A stretch of DNA of 64,000 nucleotides, taken from positions 372,001 to 436,000 of the forward strand of contig JAKCFJ010000002.1 in assembly GCA_025041175.1 (NCBI GenBank), written 5' to 3'. The stretch is from Halobacteriales archaeon YIM A00010 (GTDB lineage: Archaea; Halobacteriota; Halobacteria; Halobacteriales; Haloarculaceae). The notes below the pieces were generated by a model, which saw nothing but the letters and a program-made list of their open reading frames with translations, searched no databases and was not told where the DNA came from. The position numbers and the translations under genes were made by a program. Position 1 is the first letter of the stretch, and each line of letters begins with the position of its first letter. Below, one piece after another: positions 8,855-17,417 of this stretch.

Positions 8855-9288
8855 CCGTCCCAGGCGGTGAGCTGTGAGACGCCCTGCTCGTTTGGCTGCC
8901 GCTGGAGGGAGAGCCCCGACAGCTTCCGGATCGTCACCTCGCCCAGAACGTTGATCTCACAGCCCGGTTCCAGGTGGCCGCCGACGGTCCGCTCGCCGTC
9001 GAACGCGGTCACGTGGAGGTGTGGCTCGCCGTCCGCGACGACCCCGTTGATGTCGGTGACTTCCCACGCGCCCGTTAGCTCGAGGTCGACGTTGCGATCG
9101 GCCCGGTCGGGTAGATCCGTCCGATCGACGTAGTGGATATTCAGCGTGCTGAACGTTCCGATGCCGGTGACGACGGCACCGGTGTCGACGTCGTGCTCCG
9201 TACAGGCGCGTTCGATCGATTCCAGCGCCATGTCGCCGCGATCGAGACGGACGATCACGTGTCCGTCGTCGGATTCGAACGATTCCAT
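8851..9288 (-). CDS. PPC/DUF296-domain protein (archaeal stand-alone PCC protein)
   Basis: 145 residues matching the plant and prokaryote conserved (PPC, DUF296) domain: an early LDRGDMALESIE segment, then VVTGIGTFS, the HLHVT strand, and GGHLEPGCEINVLGEV near the end. In plants this domain is attached to AT-hook proteins; stand-alone prokaryotic copies are small trimeric proteins of unclear role. ATG 9288 is used because residues encoded further upstream are low-complexity and unlike the family. It lies 46 bases after the Gfo/Idh gene on the same strand, probably co-transcribed. Confidence 0.8.
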   Translation of the reverse strand: MESFESDDGHVIVRLDRGDMALESIERACTEHDVDTGAVVTGIGTFSTLNIHYVDRTDLPDRADRNVDLELTGAWEVTDINGVVADGEPHLHVTAFDGERTVGGHLEPGCEINVLGEVTIRKLSGLSLQRQPNEQGVSQLTAWDG

Positions 9289-9334
9289 CGTATGCTCCCG
9301 TGGACCGGCCGCAGAATAAAGCTTGTTGTGGCAG

Positions 9335-10372
9335 TCAGTCGGGGCTGTCCTCGGGCAGCGCATACCGCCCGGTGAGATCGACCCGTTCGCCGGTGCGGCC
9401 CGACTCGTAGGCCGCCATCGTGACGAGCGTCGTCTCGAACGCGTCCCGGACCGTGATGGGCGGCTGTGTCCCCTCGCGGACCGACTCGGTGAACGCGTGG
9501 GCTTTGGTCTGTCGCCCGTGGTAATCGAGCGACGGGTGGTGTTCGGTGCTCTCGGCGTCGATCGTGTAGCCGGTGCGTTCTTTCCAGTCGCGGCCCTCGA
9601 GGTAGACGGCACCGTTGTCGTCCCAGATGTGGATGTGTTCGCGGGTACACGCCACTACGCCTGTGTCCGAGACGCTGGCGACCGCGCCGTTGTCGAACTC
9701 GATGGTGATCGACGACTGGGTGTCGAACACCTGCTCCTCGTCGTGGAAGACGACGGTGGCGTCGACGCCGGTCGGTTCGAGTCCTGTTACCCAGAGGATC
9801 GCGTCGATGACGTGGGAGCCGACGTTCAGGAGGTGGCCACCGCCGCTCAGCTGTGGATCCATCCGCCAGTCGTCCATGGTTTCGTAGTACGAACGCCAGT
9901 CGTGGGTAATCTCACCGGTGATGAACGTCGGATCGGCGTCGCCCGCCGCCCACCGCTCGTGGGCCTCGATGAACGCGGGGTTCAGGTGTCGCTGGTAGCC
10001 CACCATCACTACTTGGTCGGTCCGCTGGTCGCGCCGGTAGAGGTCGCGGGCGTCCTCGACGTTCGTCGCCAGGGGTTTCTCACACAGCACGTGGAGATCC
10101 CGATCGAGCGCCGCGACCGTCTGGTCGTAGTGGAGTCCGTTGGGCGTGGCGATCGCCACCGCGTCGAGCGCGGCCGCGTCGAGCATCGTCTCGTAGCCGG
10201 TGTGGCCGGTCACGTCGTCGAATTCCTGGGCTGCCTCGGTCACGTTCTCCTCGTTGATATCGGCCACTGCGACCAGTTCGGCGTCCGACACGCTCTCGAA
10301 CTGACGGCCGAGGCGGATGCCGAGGCTTCCGAGTCCGACGAGTCCGACGCGCAGATCGTGTGATTTGTCCAT
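9335..10372 (-). CDS. Gfo/Idh/MocA-family NAD(P)-dependent sugar dehydrogenase
   Basis: 345 residues. N-terminal Rossmann fold with VGLVGLGSLG, the CEKPLA motif of the family (the lysine lies at the catalytic site) and a C-terminal alpha/beta domain with GGGHLLNVGSHVID. Oxidises or epimerises a sugar, sugar acid or inositol-like substrate; in this locus galactose, galacturonate or rhamnose are candidates. ATG 10372 is preferred to ATG 10387 because the TTATAG box at 10401-10406 predicts a transcription start near 10377. Confidence 0.88.
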   Translation of the reverse strand: MDKSHDLRVGLVGLGSLGIRLGRQFESVSDAELVAVADINEENVTEAAQEFDDVTGHTGYETMLDAAALDAVAIATPNGLHYDQTVAALDRDLHVLCEKPLATNVEDARDLYRRDQRTDQVVMVGYQRHLNPAFIEAHERWAAGDADPTFITGEITHDWRSYYETMDDWRMDPQLSGGGHLLNVGSHVIDAILWVTGLEPTGVDATVVFHDEEQVFDTQSSITIEFDNGAVASVSDTGVVACTREHIHIWDDNGAVYLEGRDWKERTGYTIDAESTEHHPSLDYHGRQTKAHAFTESVREGTQPPITVRDAFETTLVTMAAYESGRTGERVDLTGRYALPEDSPD

Positions 10373-10441
10373 GTCGTGATCACGCATACATGCAAATCAC
10401 CTATAATTGTTTTGCTCGATCAGCTCTCGATCCGGGATGTC

Positions 10442-11983
10442 TCACGAGTGTTCGATCGTCGCGTCGCTGTCGGGAGCCACCTCGACAGCGTCGGCCAACG
10501 AGCCGTGAGACCCTGCCGTCGAGATAGTGTGCGTGTCGGGTCCGTGCGCCAGCAAGAACAGCCCTTCTTCCGGAGCACAGCCCCGAACGCGGGTCGTCGC
10601 AACGTCGCGCAACGAGACGACGGGAGCGTCCGCCGCGTCGGACACCAGCCCGTCGATCGTCACGCGGTCGGTCTCCTCGAACCGCAGTGCTGGGCCGTCG
10701 GCCGTCCGGATCCGCACGTCACGAAAGGAAACGTCGGCGATCGACTTACAGAACAGCCCGTGGACCTGCTCGTAGCCGTCGGCCATCGCGGGAGCGAGAT
10801 CCGTCGCGTCGAGATCGCGGGTGGCGTCGATCCGGACATCGGAAAAGGAGATGCCCTCGAAACGCTGCTCGGGCAGTCCGGCGAGGAAGCCGGCCGTCTC
10901 GACGTTGCGGGCAGTGATCGAGGTGAACGACACGTTCCGCACCATCGGCGTCCCCGCGTCCACTGGCTGGGGATCGCTGTCCAGCGGGGTGAAGTAGTAG
11001 CCGTTGATGACGAACGGACACGCAACCCGTCGCATGACGATGGTGTCGAACCGGAGATCCTCGACCACGCCCCCGCGGTCTCGCTGGGTCTTGATCCGCA
11101 CGCCGCGATCGGTGTCCGTGAACGTGCAGTTCGTGACCGTCACGTCCCGAACGTCACCGGACATCTCGCTGCCGATGACGACGCCACCGTGGCCGGACTC
11201 GACGGTGCAGTTCGTGACGGTGATCCCCGAGGCCGGCTCGTCGATCGCACGGCCCTCTTCGTTCTTTCCGGACTTGATACAGATCGCGTCGTCGCCCGCG
11301 TTGATGTGCGTGTCGCTGATCCGAACGGACCGCGAGGAGTCGATGTCGATCCCGTCGCCGTTGGGCGCGTCGGCCGGGTTCTCGATGGTGGCGTCGTGGA
11401 TCGTGACGTTCTCGGAGTAGACGACGTGGGTGTTCCAGAACGGCGAGTTCCGCAGCGTCACACCCGAAATGCTGACGTTTTCCGACTCTGAGACCTGGCA
11501 CAGCGGGGGCCGGTGGGTGAAGCTGCTGACGTCGTCCGTCTTCTCGTTTCGGCGCTCGAACTCGGCCAGCCGGTCCTGTAGTCCCTCGGGACGTTCGGCG
11601 GTGGACTGGTCGTAGAACGACCACCAGTACGCGCCGTTGCCGTCGATCGTTCCCCGGCCGGTGATCGTGACGTTCTCGGCGTTGTCGACGAACAGACAGG
11701 GGTGAAAACCGGCTTGCTCCCAGCCTTCCCAGCGGCTCCGGACCGTCGGAAACGCGTCGTAGTCGCCGACAAAGCGCAGCGTTGCCCCCGGAGCCAGGCG
11801 CAGCGTCGTGTGGTCACCGACCCGGAGCGGACCGGTCGTATACGTGCCCGGGGGCACGTACACCGTCCCGCCCGCCCCAGCACACGCATCGAGCGCCGCT
11901 CGAATCGCGTCCGTGTCGGGATCGTCCGTACCACTCGCGCCGTACTCGCGGATGTCGAATCGGCTCGTCTCAGGCGCTGTCAT
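10442..11983 (-). CDS. GH28 polygalacturonase, apparently cytoplasmic
   Basis: 513 residues. Glycoside hydrolase family 28 beta-helix with the hallmark motifs in order: NGDGID (about 208-213), GDDAI (D231, D232), GHGG (H265) and RIKT (296-299). These give the three catalytic aspartates, the histidine and the RIK subsite motif, so the enzyme should be active. The start MTAPETSRFDIREYG has no signal peptide, which suggests an intracellular exo-type enzyme acting on imported oligogalacturonides. A CTTATC box at about 12009-12014 lies 25 bases upstream of ATG 11983; longer reading frames are therefore rejected. Divergent from the PL1 lyase gene at 12100. Confidence 0.93.
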   Translation of the reverse strand: MTAPETSRFDIREYGASGTDDPDTDAIRAALDACAGAGGTVYVPPGTYTTGPLRVGDHTTLRLAPGATLRFVGDYDAFPTVRSRWEGWEQAGFHPCLFVDNAENVTITGRGTIDGNGAYWWSFYDQSTAERPEGLQDRLAEFERRNEKTDDVSSFTHRPPLCQVSESENVSISGVTLRNSPFWNTHVVYSENVTIHDATIENPADAPNGDGIDIDSSRSVRISDTHINAGDDAICIKSGKNEEGRAIDEPASGITVTNCTVESGHGGVVIGSEMSGDVRDVTVTNCTFTDTDRGVRIKTQRDRGGVVEDLRFDTIVMRRVACPFVINGYYFTPLDSDPQPVDAGTPMVRNVSFTSITARNVETAGFLAGLPEQRFEGISFSDVRIDATRDLDATDLAPAMADGYEQVHGLFCKSIADVSFRDVRIRTADGPALRFEETDRVTIDGLVSDAADAPVVSLRDVATTRVRGCAPEEGLFLLAHGPDTHTISTAGSHGSLADAVEVAPDSDATIEHS

Positions 11984-12099
11984 CGTCCGGGTATTTCGTG
12001 GGGCAAAGATAAGCGTGTCGCCGTCCCCGAACGTATCGGGCACGTTTCGTGGAAACACTTATCAATGAGCATGATAACACCAAAGACGGCACACAACCG
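11984..12099. promoter_or_regulatory. Divergent promoter of GH28 and PL1 genes
   Basis: 116 bases between two pectin genes. TATA-like boxes occur at about 12009-12014 (leftward) and about 12058-12062 (rightward). A short palindrome GTTTC-GTG-GAAAC at 12044-12056 sits between them and could bind a common regulator. Confidence 0.55.
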
Positions 12100-14199
12100 A
12101 TGAGATTCGACAGACGTTCATTCCTTCGAGCGATCGGAGCGGGAACTGTTGCCACAGTCGCGCCGACGGCGTTCGGCGGCGCGGCCACGGCGGCGACGGT
12201 CATCACGATCCGCGGCGGCGGCGCCGACATCTGGAACACGGAAGACGCCTTCCACTTCTACTACGAGACGGTGGAGGGTGACTTCGACGTCCGGGTGCAC
12301 AACACGGCGCTCGAAAACACGGATCCCAACGCGAAGACCGGCATCATGATCCGGGAGTCGCTGGATCCCGGGGCGAAGAACGTGATGCTCCGGCGAACAC
12401 CGAACGGTGCGGTCTCCTTGCAGTGGCGGCCCGAGTCCGGTGGGGAGACGGTCAGCACGACGTCGGGCGGCGAAGACGAGAGCGAGGTCGACGGCGGGAG
12501 CATCGACGCGGAGTGGCTGCGCCTCTCTCGGCGCGGCGGCGCGTTCGAAGCGTACGGTTCGGACGACGGGACGGACTGGACGCAAATCGCGCGCCTCGAC
12601 GCGGTCGAACTGAGCGACGCTGCCGCTGTCGGTCTTCCGATCACGAGCCACAACGTCGGCGTGCGCTGTACGGCCCAGCTGCGGGATCTCTCCGGCATCG
12701 ATCCGGACGCCAACCGGGACGTCGGCGACGTCTCAGTAGCGGGGAGCGTCGGCGTCGAGGAGGGTGTTCCTTTCGTCACTACTGGTGGAGCGTCCGACGT
12801 GACGGCCACAGAGGCGACGCTACGCGGCAGACTGACCGACCTGGGCGGGGCCGACTCGGCCGAATGCTCCGTCGAATACCGGCAAGTGCCGACCGAAGCG
12901 TGGACAGCGACGCCCGCGCGGACCCTCACGGAGCCAGAGGCGTTCGACGTTCGTCTCAAGGATCTCACGAGCAGGCGGTACTACGAGTACCGCGCGGTCG
13001 TCGAGACGAGCGACGGCAACCGCGCGGTCGGCTCCTCGGAAACGGTCGGAACGCCCAGCCGGTCGAACGGTACTCCCCCTGCGAACGGTCCGGAAAGCGC
13101 ATCGCGCGTGGATCTCGCCGATGGGTTCGCCGACCCGGCTCCGTGGTTGGACGACGATACGCCCGTGATCCCGGTGACCGAGCCGACGCGGCGTCAGCTG
13201 ACGGCCGCGATCGGCGTCGACGGGCCGCGGCTGGTCGTTTTCGAAACCAGCGGCACCGTCGATCTCGAGCAACAACGCCTGACGATTGTCAACGACGAGC
13301 TGTATCTCGCCGGCCAGACCGCTCCGTCGCCGGGCATCACGCTCGTCCGGGGGGATCTCTGGATCGGCGCCGACGACTGTGTGGTCCAACACCTCCGTGT
13401 TCGTCCGGGCGACGCTGGCTTGACGGAGGAAAGCGACTGGGAGCCCGACGGGATCAGGACCGGAGACGGCACCGAAAACAACGTCGTCGATCACTGTACG
13501 TCGACCTGGGCGGTCGACGAGAACCTCTCGGTCGGGTACGACACCCACAACACCACCGTGTCGAACTGCCTGGTCGCCGAACCGCTCCAGGACGCCACCC
13601 ACCACAAGGGCGATCACGGCTACGGCTCGCTGATCGGCAACGGGGCCGAGAACGTCACGCTCGCGGGCAACGTCTGGGCACACAACTACGACCGGAATCC
13701 GCGGCTCAAGGAGGGAACCCGCACCGTCGTGGCGAACAACGTTATCTACCACTACAACGACGGTATCTGGATGGATCCGGACACGGCGGCGAGCATCGAG
13801 AGCAACGTCTTCCGACGACCAGTCAGCAACCAGCCCAACGTCTTCGGGGACGGGGCGGCCGTGCTCGCGGACAACGCGCTCGAAAACGCCGCCAATCCGA
13901 TGGTCGGCGACGGGATTACCCGACTCGACGCCCGACCGCTGTGGCCGCCGGATCTCGAAGCGATCGGATCGGACACCGTCGTCGAACACGACCTCGCGAA
14001 CGCCGGCGCGCGGCCGGCCGACCGGACCGCTCACGACGAGCGCGTGCTCCAGCAGCTCCGCACGGGCGAGGGATCGTACATCGACGGCCAGGTGGAGGTC
14101 GGCGGCTACCCCGATCTCGATGTCGTCACCCACGGACTGTCCGTCCCTCAAAGCGGCACGCGAGCCTGGCTCCGCGCGAAGGCGCGCACCGTCGAATAA
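12100..14199 (+). CDS. Tat-exported multidomain PL1-type pectate lyase
   Basis: 699 residues. Signal MRFDRRSFLRAIGAG has a twin-arginine motif and an Ala-rich cleavage region. Residues about 33-215 form a DUF1349/concanavalin-like beta domain (GIMIRESLDPGAKN, DGTDWTQIA, VGLPITSHN). Residues about 230-325 look like a fibronectin type III domain (TATEATLRGRL). Residues about 340-699 are a right-handed beta-helix pectate lyase: VVFETSGTVDL, AGQTAPSPGI, VVDHCTSTWAVDE, and NPRLK with the conserved catalytic arginine. The same lyase domain occurs in the gene at 17418. Expected to cleave polygalacturonan outside the cell by calcium-dependent beta-elimination. Confidence 0.92.
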   Translation: MRFDRRSFLRAIGAGTVATVAPTAFGGAATAATVITIRGGGADIWNTEDAFHFYYETVEGDFDVRVHNTALENTDPNAKTGIMIRESLDPGAKNVMLRRTPNGAVSLQWRPESGGETVSTTSGGEDESEVDGGSIDAEWLRLSRRGGAFEAYGSDDGTDWTQIARLDAVELSDAAAVGLPITSHNVGVRCTAQLRDLSGIDPDANRDVGDVSVAGSVGVEEGVPFVTTGGASDVTATEATLRGRLTDLGGADSAECSVEYRQVPTEAWTATPARTLTEPEAFDVRLKDLTSRRYYEYRAVVETSDGNRAVGSSETVGTPSRSNGTPPANGPESASRVDLADGFADPAPWLDDDTPVIPVTEPTRRQLTAAIGVDGPRLVVFETSGTVDLEQQRLTIVNDELYLAGQTAPSPGITLVRGDLWIGADDCVVQHLRVRPGDAGLTEESDWEPDGIRTGDGTENNVVDHCTSTWAVDENLSVGYDTHNTTVSNCLVAEPLQDATHHKGDHGYGSLIGNGAENVTLAGNVWAHNYDRNPRLKEGTRTVVANNVIYHYNDGIWMDPDTAASIESNVFRRPVSNQPNVFGDGAAVLADNALENAANPMVGDGITRLDARPLWPPDLEAIGSDTVVEHDLANAGARPADRTAHDERVLQQLRTGEGSYIDGQVEVGGYPDLDVVTHGLSVPQSGTRAWLRAKARTVE

Positions 14200-14213
14200 A
14201 CCGAGAGCGACGC

Positions 14214-15053
14214 TCACTCGGGCGGACCGTCCCACTGCTCGCCGTCGTCCTGTGGCTCGTAGCCGATCCGGCTCCGTGCGTGTTCGATATCGAACCACCG
14301 ACGCCGGTTGTCGCTGACGCCGTAGAAGGTCCCGTACTCGACCGATGTATCCCGGAGACAGCAGTCCACTTGGTGGGCGAAGTCCCGCCGTGATTGCCAG
14401 ATCGCCTTCATCCGCGCGACCGTCCGGTCGTACTCGTCGCTGTCCCGTTCGAACGAACCGTCCTCGACTCCCTGTTCGGCGTTGCCGTACGGATGATCGT
14501 ACGGCCCCATGTTGACCGCCCCCACCCGAAGCGCGTAAAACTGCCGCGGATACTCGTGGTTTTCGACGTAGTAGCGCCCGAGCGCCTCGCCGAAGCATTT
14601 CGAGACGCCGTACAACGAATCCGGTCGGACCGGATCGGTGTGGTCGACGGTGAGATCGAACCCCGTGGTGTAGATCTCCGGGGCGAACTCCGTCTCGTAC
14701 ATCCCGACAGCGTGGTTCGAGGAGATGAACACGAACGAGTCGAGTCGTTTCGTTCGGGCCGCCTCCAGCGCGTTGTACATACCGATGACGTTCGGTTCGA
14801 ACACGTCGTTCCACGCCCCGTCAGTGAACGGGTAGGCCGCCATGTGAACCATCGCGTCCTGCCCGTCCGCCGCCGACACGAGCGCGTCGCGGTCGGCTAC
14901 GTCGGCCACGATCGTGTCGTACCCGCCGTACGGATGATCCTCCGGCCGATCCGATCGGTTGAGATGCGTGAAGTCGTACCCCACGCCGTCGTGGAGGTGG
15001 TCGATAACGGCGGTTCCACAGCGACCGTACGCTCCGGTCATCAACACGTCCAT
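14214..15053 (-). CDS. udh: Uronate dehydrogenase (NAD-dependent, extended SDR)
   Basis: 279 residues. Glycine-rich TGAYGRCG at 6-13, SSNHAVG (S111, S112), and YGVSK with catalytic Y148 and K152 in the longer string LYGVSKCFGE. The SSNH, LYGVSKCFGE and YGVSDN motifs closely resemble bacterial uronate dehydrogenases as I remember them, more than general UDP-sugar epimerases. Converts D-galacturonate (or glucuronate) to the aldarolactone with NAD, the first step of the oxidative route. TTTAATAG at about 15075-15082 places a leaderless start at ATG 15053. Convergent with the PL1 gene, and downstream of the IclR gene. Confidence 0.87.
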   Translation of the reverse strand: MDVLMTGAYGRCGTAVIDHLHDGVGYDFTHLNRSDRPEDHPYGGYDTIVADVADRDALVSAADGQDAMVHMAAYPFTDGAWNDVFEPNVIGMYNALEAARTKRLDSFVFISSNHAVGMYETEFAPEIYTTGFDLTVDHTDPVRPDSLYGVSKCFGEALGRYYVENHEYPRQFYALRVGAVNMGPYDHPYGNAEQGVEDGSFERDSDEYDRTVARMKAIWQSRRDFAHQVDCCLRDTSVEYGTFYGVSDNRRRWFDIEHARSRIGYEPQDDGEQWDGPPE

Positions 15054-15087
15054 ACCGAGTTCTGTACGGAACAGCTATTAAATGAAT

Positions 15088-15108
15088 GGGTGATCGCAAC
15101 GATCGCCC
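15088..15108. promoter_or_regulatory. Inverted repeat GATCG-TTG-CGATC upstream of udh
   Basis: Read on the minus strand, GGGCGATCG and CGATCACCC flank TTG. It lies between the IclR stop and the udh TATA box, centred about 45 bases before the udh start. Either an operator for udh or a hairpin ending the IclR transcript. Confidence 0.4.
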
Positions 15109-15119
15109 ACGGGTGCAGT

Positions 15120-15893
15120 TCACGAGAACTTGGTGTTGAGTTCGATGACGTTCGCGGCTCGCTTGACGTGAGCGGAAAATTCCTCGTGGATGCGCTCGTC
15201 GGTGAACCGGCTCGACGGACCGGTGACGCTGATGGCCCCTAACACCGTCTCGCCGCGCTTGACCGGTGCGGAGACACACCGCAACCCCTCGATATTCTCC
15301 TCGTCGTCGATCCCGTACCCGCGCTCTGCGATAACGTCGAGCTCCTCGTACAACTCCTCAGGACCCGTGATCGTCCGCGGCGTGAAGCCCGTGTACTCCA
15401 TCGACTCGACAATCTCCTCCGTTCGGGAAGCGGGCGTGTACGCCAGTATCGTCTTGCCGAGCGACGTCGAGTACATCGGCTGCTGGATGCCCACGCGCGA
15501 GCGCGTCTCGACCGCCTGCTCCCCGGTCGATTTATAAAGATAGCTGATCATTCCGTGCTCTTCGATGGCGAACTGGGCGATCTCCCCGGTCTCATCGGCG
15601 AGTTTGTCGACTTCACTCGAGATGACGTCGTAGTTGCCGATCTGTTCACGAACGCTGTTCGCCATGTCGAGAATCCGAAGGCTCAGCCGGTAGCCCTCGG
15701 GTTCTTGCACCAGGATGTTGCGCTCGGTGAGCGTCTGGAGGTGGCTGTAAATCGTGCTTTTCGAGTGACCGAGCTCCTCGGCCAGCTCCGTCACACCGAC
15801 GGTGTCCCGTTCCTGGAGCACCTCGATGATGTTGAACGCGATCGTCACCGACCGGATCGTTCGCCCCGGATGGTCGTTTTTCCGTACCGTCAT
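15120..15893 (-). CDS. IclR-family transcriptional regulator
   Basis: 257 residues. N-terminal winged HTH (about 14-65) with VTELAEELGHSKSTIYSHLQTL, then the IclR effector domain (LGKTILAYTP, GLRCVSAPV, GAISVTGPSSR). ATG 15893 is preferred over 15905 because the TATATAG box near 15917-15923 predicts that start. A GTTCCC-N5-GGGAAG site at 15927-15943 abuts the TATA box, suggesting autoregulation, and the same motif precedes the two sugar-acid genes near 5 kb. Haloarchaeal IclR proteins are known to control sugar catabolism, for example xylose/arabinose, so it probably senses a uronate-derived intermediate. Confidence 0.9.
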   Translation of the reverse strand: MTVRKNDHPGRTIRSVTIAFNIIEVLQERDTVGVTELAEELGHSKSTIYSHLQTLTERNILVQEPEGYRLSLRILDMANSVREQIGNYDVISSEVDKLADETGEIAQFAIEEHGMISYLYKSTGEQAVETRSRVGIQQPMYSTSLGKTILAYTPASRTEEIVESMEYTGFTPRTITGPEELYEELDVIAERGYGIDDEENIEGLRCVSAPVKRGETVLGAISVTGPSSRFTDERIHEEFSAHVKRAANVIELNTKFS

Positions 15894-15926
15894 GCTCTCC
15901 CACATGTACTCTATCTATATAATGTT

Positions 15927-15943
15927 GTTCCCGTCTGGGGAAG
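15927..15943. promoter_or_regulatory. Operator GTTCCC-N5-GGGAAG (copy 3) between IclR and LLM oxidoreductase genes
   Basis: Half-sites and five-base spacer (GTCTG) match the copies at 4781 and 5060. Centre is 42 bases before the predicted IclR transcript start, and about 78-84 bases before the rightward gene at 16019, so one site could repress the regulator and activate the oxidoreductase. Confidence 0.65.
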
Positions 15944-16018
15944 CTGACGCCGGAGGACCCCGGCGACGAGTGAGCACAAGAGGTAAGTAGTAGTCAGACT
16001 GAGGTGGTGTAGATCGCT

Positions 16019-17005
16019 ATGAAGTTCGGCTTCTTTCCGATCGAAGGTGGCGACGCCTGGGACGGCGTCGTCGAACAGTGCCGATTGGCCGAGGAACTCG
16101 GGTTTGAGGCGTGCTGGGTCAACGACCACCAGGCGACGGAGGGTGACAACTACTGGCCGTCCCCGCTGGTTCGCCTGACGAGCATTGCCGAGGGCACCGA
16201 GTCGCTCGAGCTGGTCACCTCGGTGCTCATCCTCCCGCTGTACCATCCGTTGCACGTCGCCCAGGAGGCGGCGATGGTGGACAACATCTCGAACGGCCGG
16301 CTCACGCTCGGGGTCGGGCTCGGCTACGTGGAAAAGGAGTTCGACGCGTTCGGCGTTCCGATGTCCGAGCGTGCCGGACGGATGATCGAGGGGCTGCAGT
16401 TTCTCGACGAGTTCCTCGCTGCCGAGGAGCCGATCAGCTTTTCGTGTCCGTTCTTCGAGGTCGATGACTGGCAACCACTTCCACAGACCGCCCAGGAGCC
16501 GCGGCCGACGCTGTGGGTCGGCGGCTGGGGCGACAAACAGCTCGCCCGGTCGGTGTCGTTCAGCGACGCGTGGGTGCCCGGCGTGGTCGCCGACCTCGAG
16601 GCGGTCGAACAGCGCAAGGACAAACAACGCGAGCGGGTGGCCGACGCCGACCAAGAGTGGGACTCGATGGATCATCCTCTGATGCGCGAGGCCGTCATCG
16701 GTGAAACCGAAGCCGACGTGATGGAGCGAAAGGAGTATCTCCACCGCACGTACCGCGACGAGTACGGGGGCGAGTTCTCCCACCCGCTGATGAGCGCCGA
16801 TTCGGTCGAGGAGTTCTCCGAACTCGCCGACGATCGGTTCATCTACGGCACGCCCGAGCAGATCATCGAGCAGATTGAGGCGATCCAGGACCGCTTTGCG
16901 CTGAACCAGCTCGCGCTGCGCTTTCACCACTCGGGGATGCCCCCGCAACTGGTCGAAGACCAACTGCGACTGTTCGGAGAAGAGGTCATCCCTGCGTTCG
17001 ACTGA
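16019..17005 (+). CDS. Luciferase-like (LLM-class) flavin- or F420-dependent oxidoreductase
   Basis: 328 residues with the bacterial-luciferase TIM barrel: MKFGFFP start, VTSVLILPLYHPLHVAQEAAMVDNISNGRLTLGVGLGY (the nonprolyl-cis region and phosphate-binding GRLTLGVG), and LWVGGWGDKQLARS. Haloarchaea have both FMN and F420, and the cofactor cannot be fixed by eye. Divergently transcribed from the IclR gene and flanked by pectin genes, so it may oxidise a sugar-derived compound; the substrate is unknown. Confidence 0.88.
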   Translation: MKFGFFPIEGGDAWDGVVEQCRLAEELGFEACWVNDHQATEGDNYWPSPLVRLTSIAEGTESLELVTSVLILPLYHPLHVAQEAAMVDNISNGRLTLGVGLGYVEKEFDAFGVPMSERAGRMIEGLQFLDEFLAAEEPISFSCPFFEVDDWQPLPQTAQEPRPTLWVGGWGDKQLARSVSFSDAWVPGVVADLEAVEQRKDKQRERVADADQEWDSMDHPLMREAVIGETEADVMERKEYLHRTYRDEYGGEFSHPLMSADSVEEFSELADDRFIYGTPEQIIEQIEAIQDRFALNQLALRFHHSGMPPQLVEDQLRLFGEEVIPAFD

Positions 17006-17417
17006 TCGATCACCCTCGTGTCCATCGAATGCGTTCCCGGTAGGCGAACGATCGGTCGGTCGTCGCCGTCCGGTCGCGGCTTCGAACACCGAAATCACCG
17101 TCCGAGCACGGCAGACGGACGCTGTGGCGGATCGATCCGTTTGTTCGTAGCGAATCAGACGACGAACAGCGGTAGAACGACTCTACCCCGAATATCACGC
17201 GAGCGGAGAGGAAGATGTGAACCGATTCCCGCGAGCAGTCGCCGATAGCCACTGAAACCGTTACGATAGTACGTCTGTAATCGTTCGGTAAGTGGGAATC
17301 TGGAGTCGAACGTCCAGTTGGGCGTTCAACCGACACACCACGTTTTCTGTACAATAGTAATATAAACTAGGATAAATTTATTGTCTATGTTGTATTTTAC
17401 CATAGTGGTGTCTATTC
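17006..17417. other. Intergenic region upstream of the second PL1 lyase
   Basis: Roughly 410 bases without a credible gene. The first 250 bases are GC-rich. The last 80 are very A/T-rich with several TATA-like runs (for example around 17360-17395) serving the gene at 17418. An imperfect inverted repeat AACGTCC / GGGCGTT lies at 17309-17326. Confidence 0.6.

Noticed and set aside
12423-14814. Long open frames on both strands across the PL1 gene (for example 12423-14393 plus and 12820-14814 minus)
   Set aside because: GC-rich third positions keep alternative frames open. Their translations are low-complexity (Arg/Gly/Ser or Val/Asp rich) and lack domains, while the PL1 frame has clear motifs.
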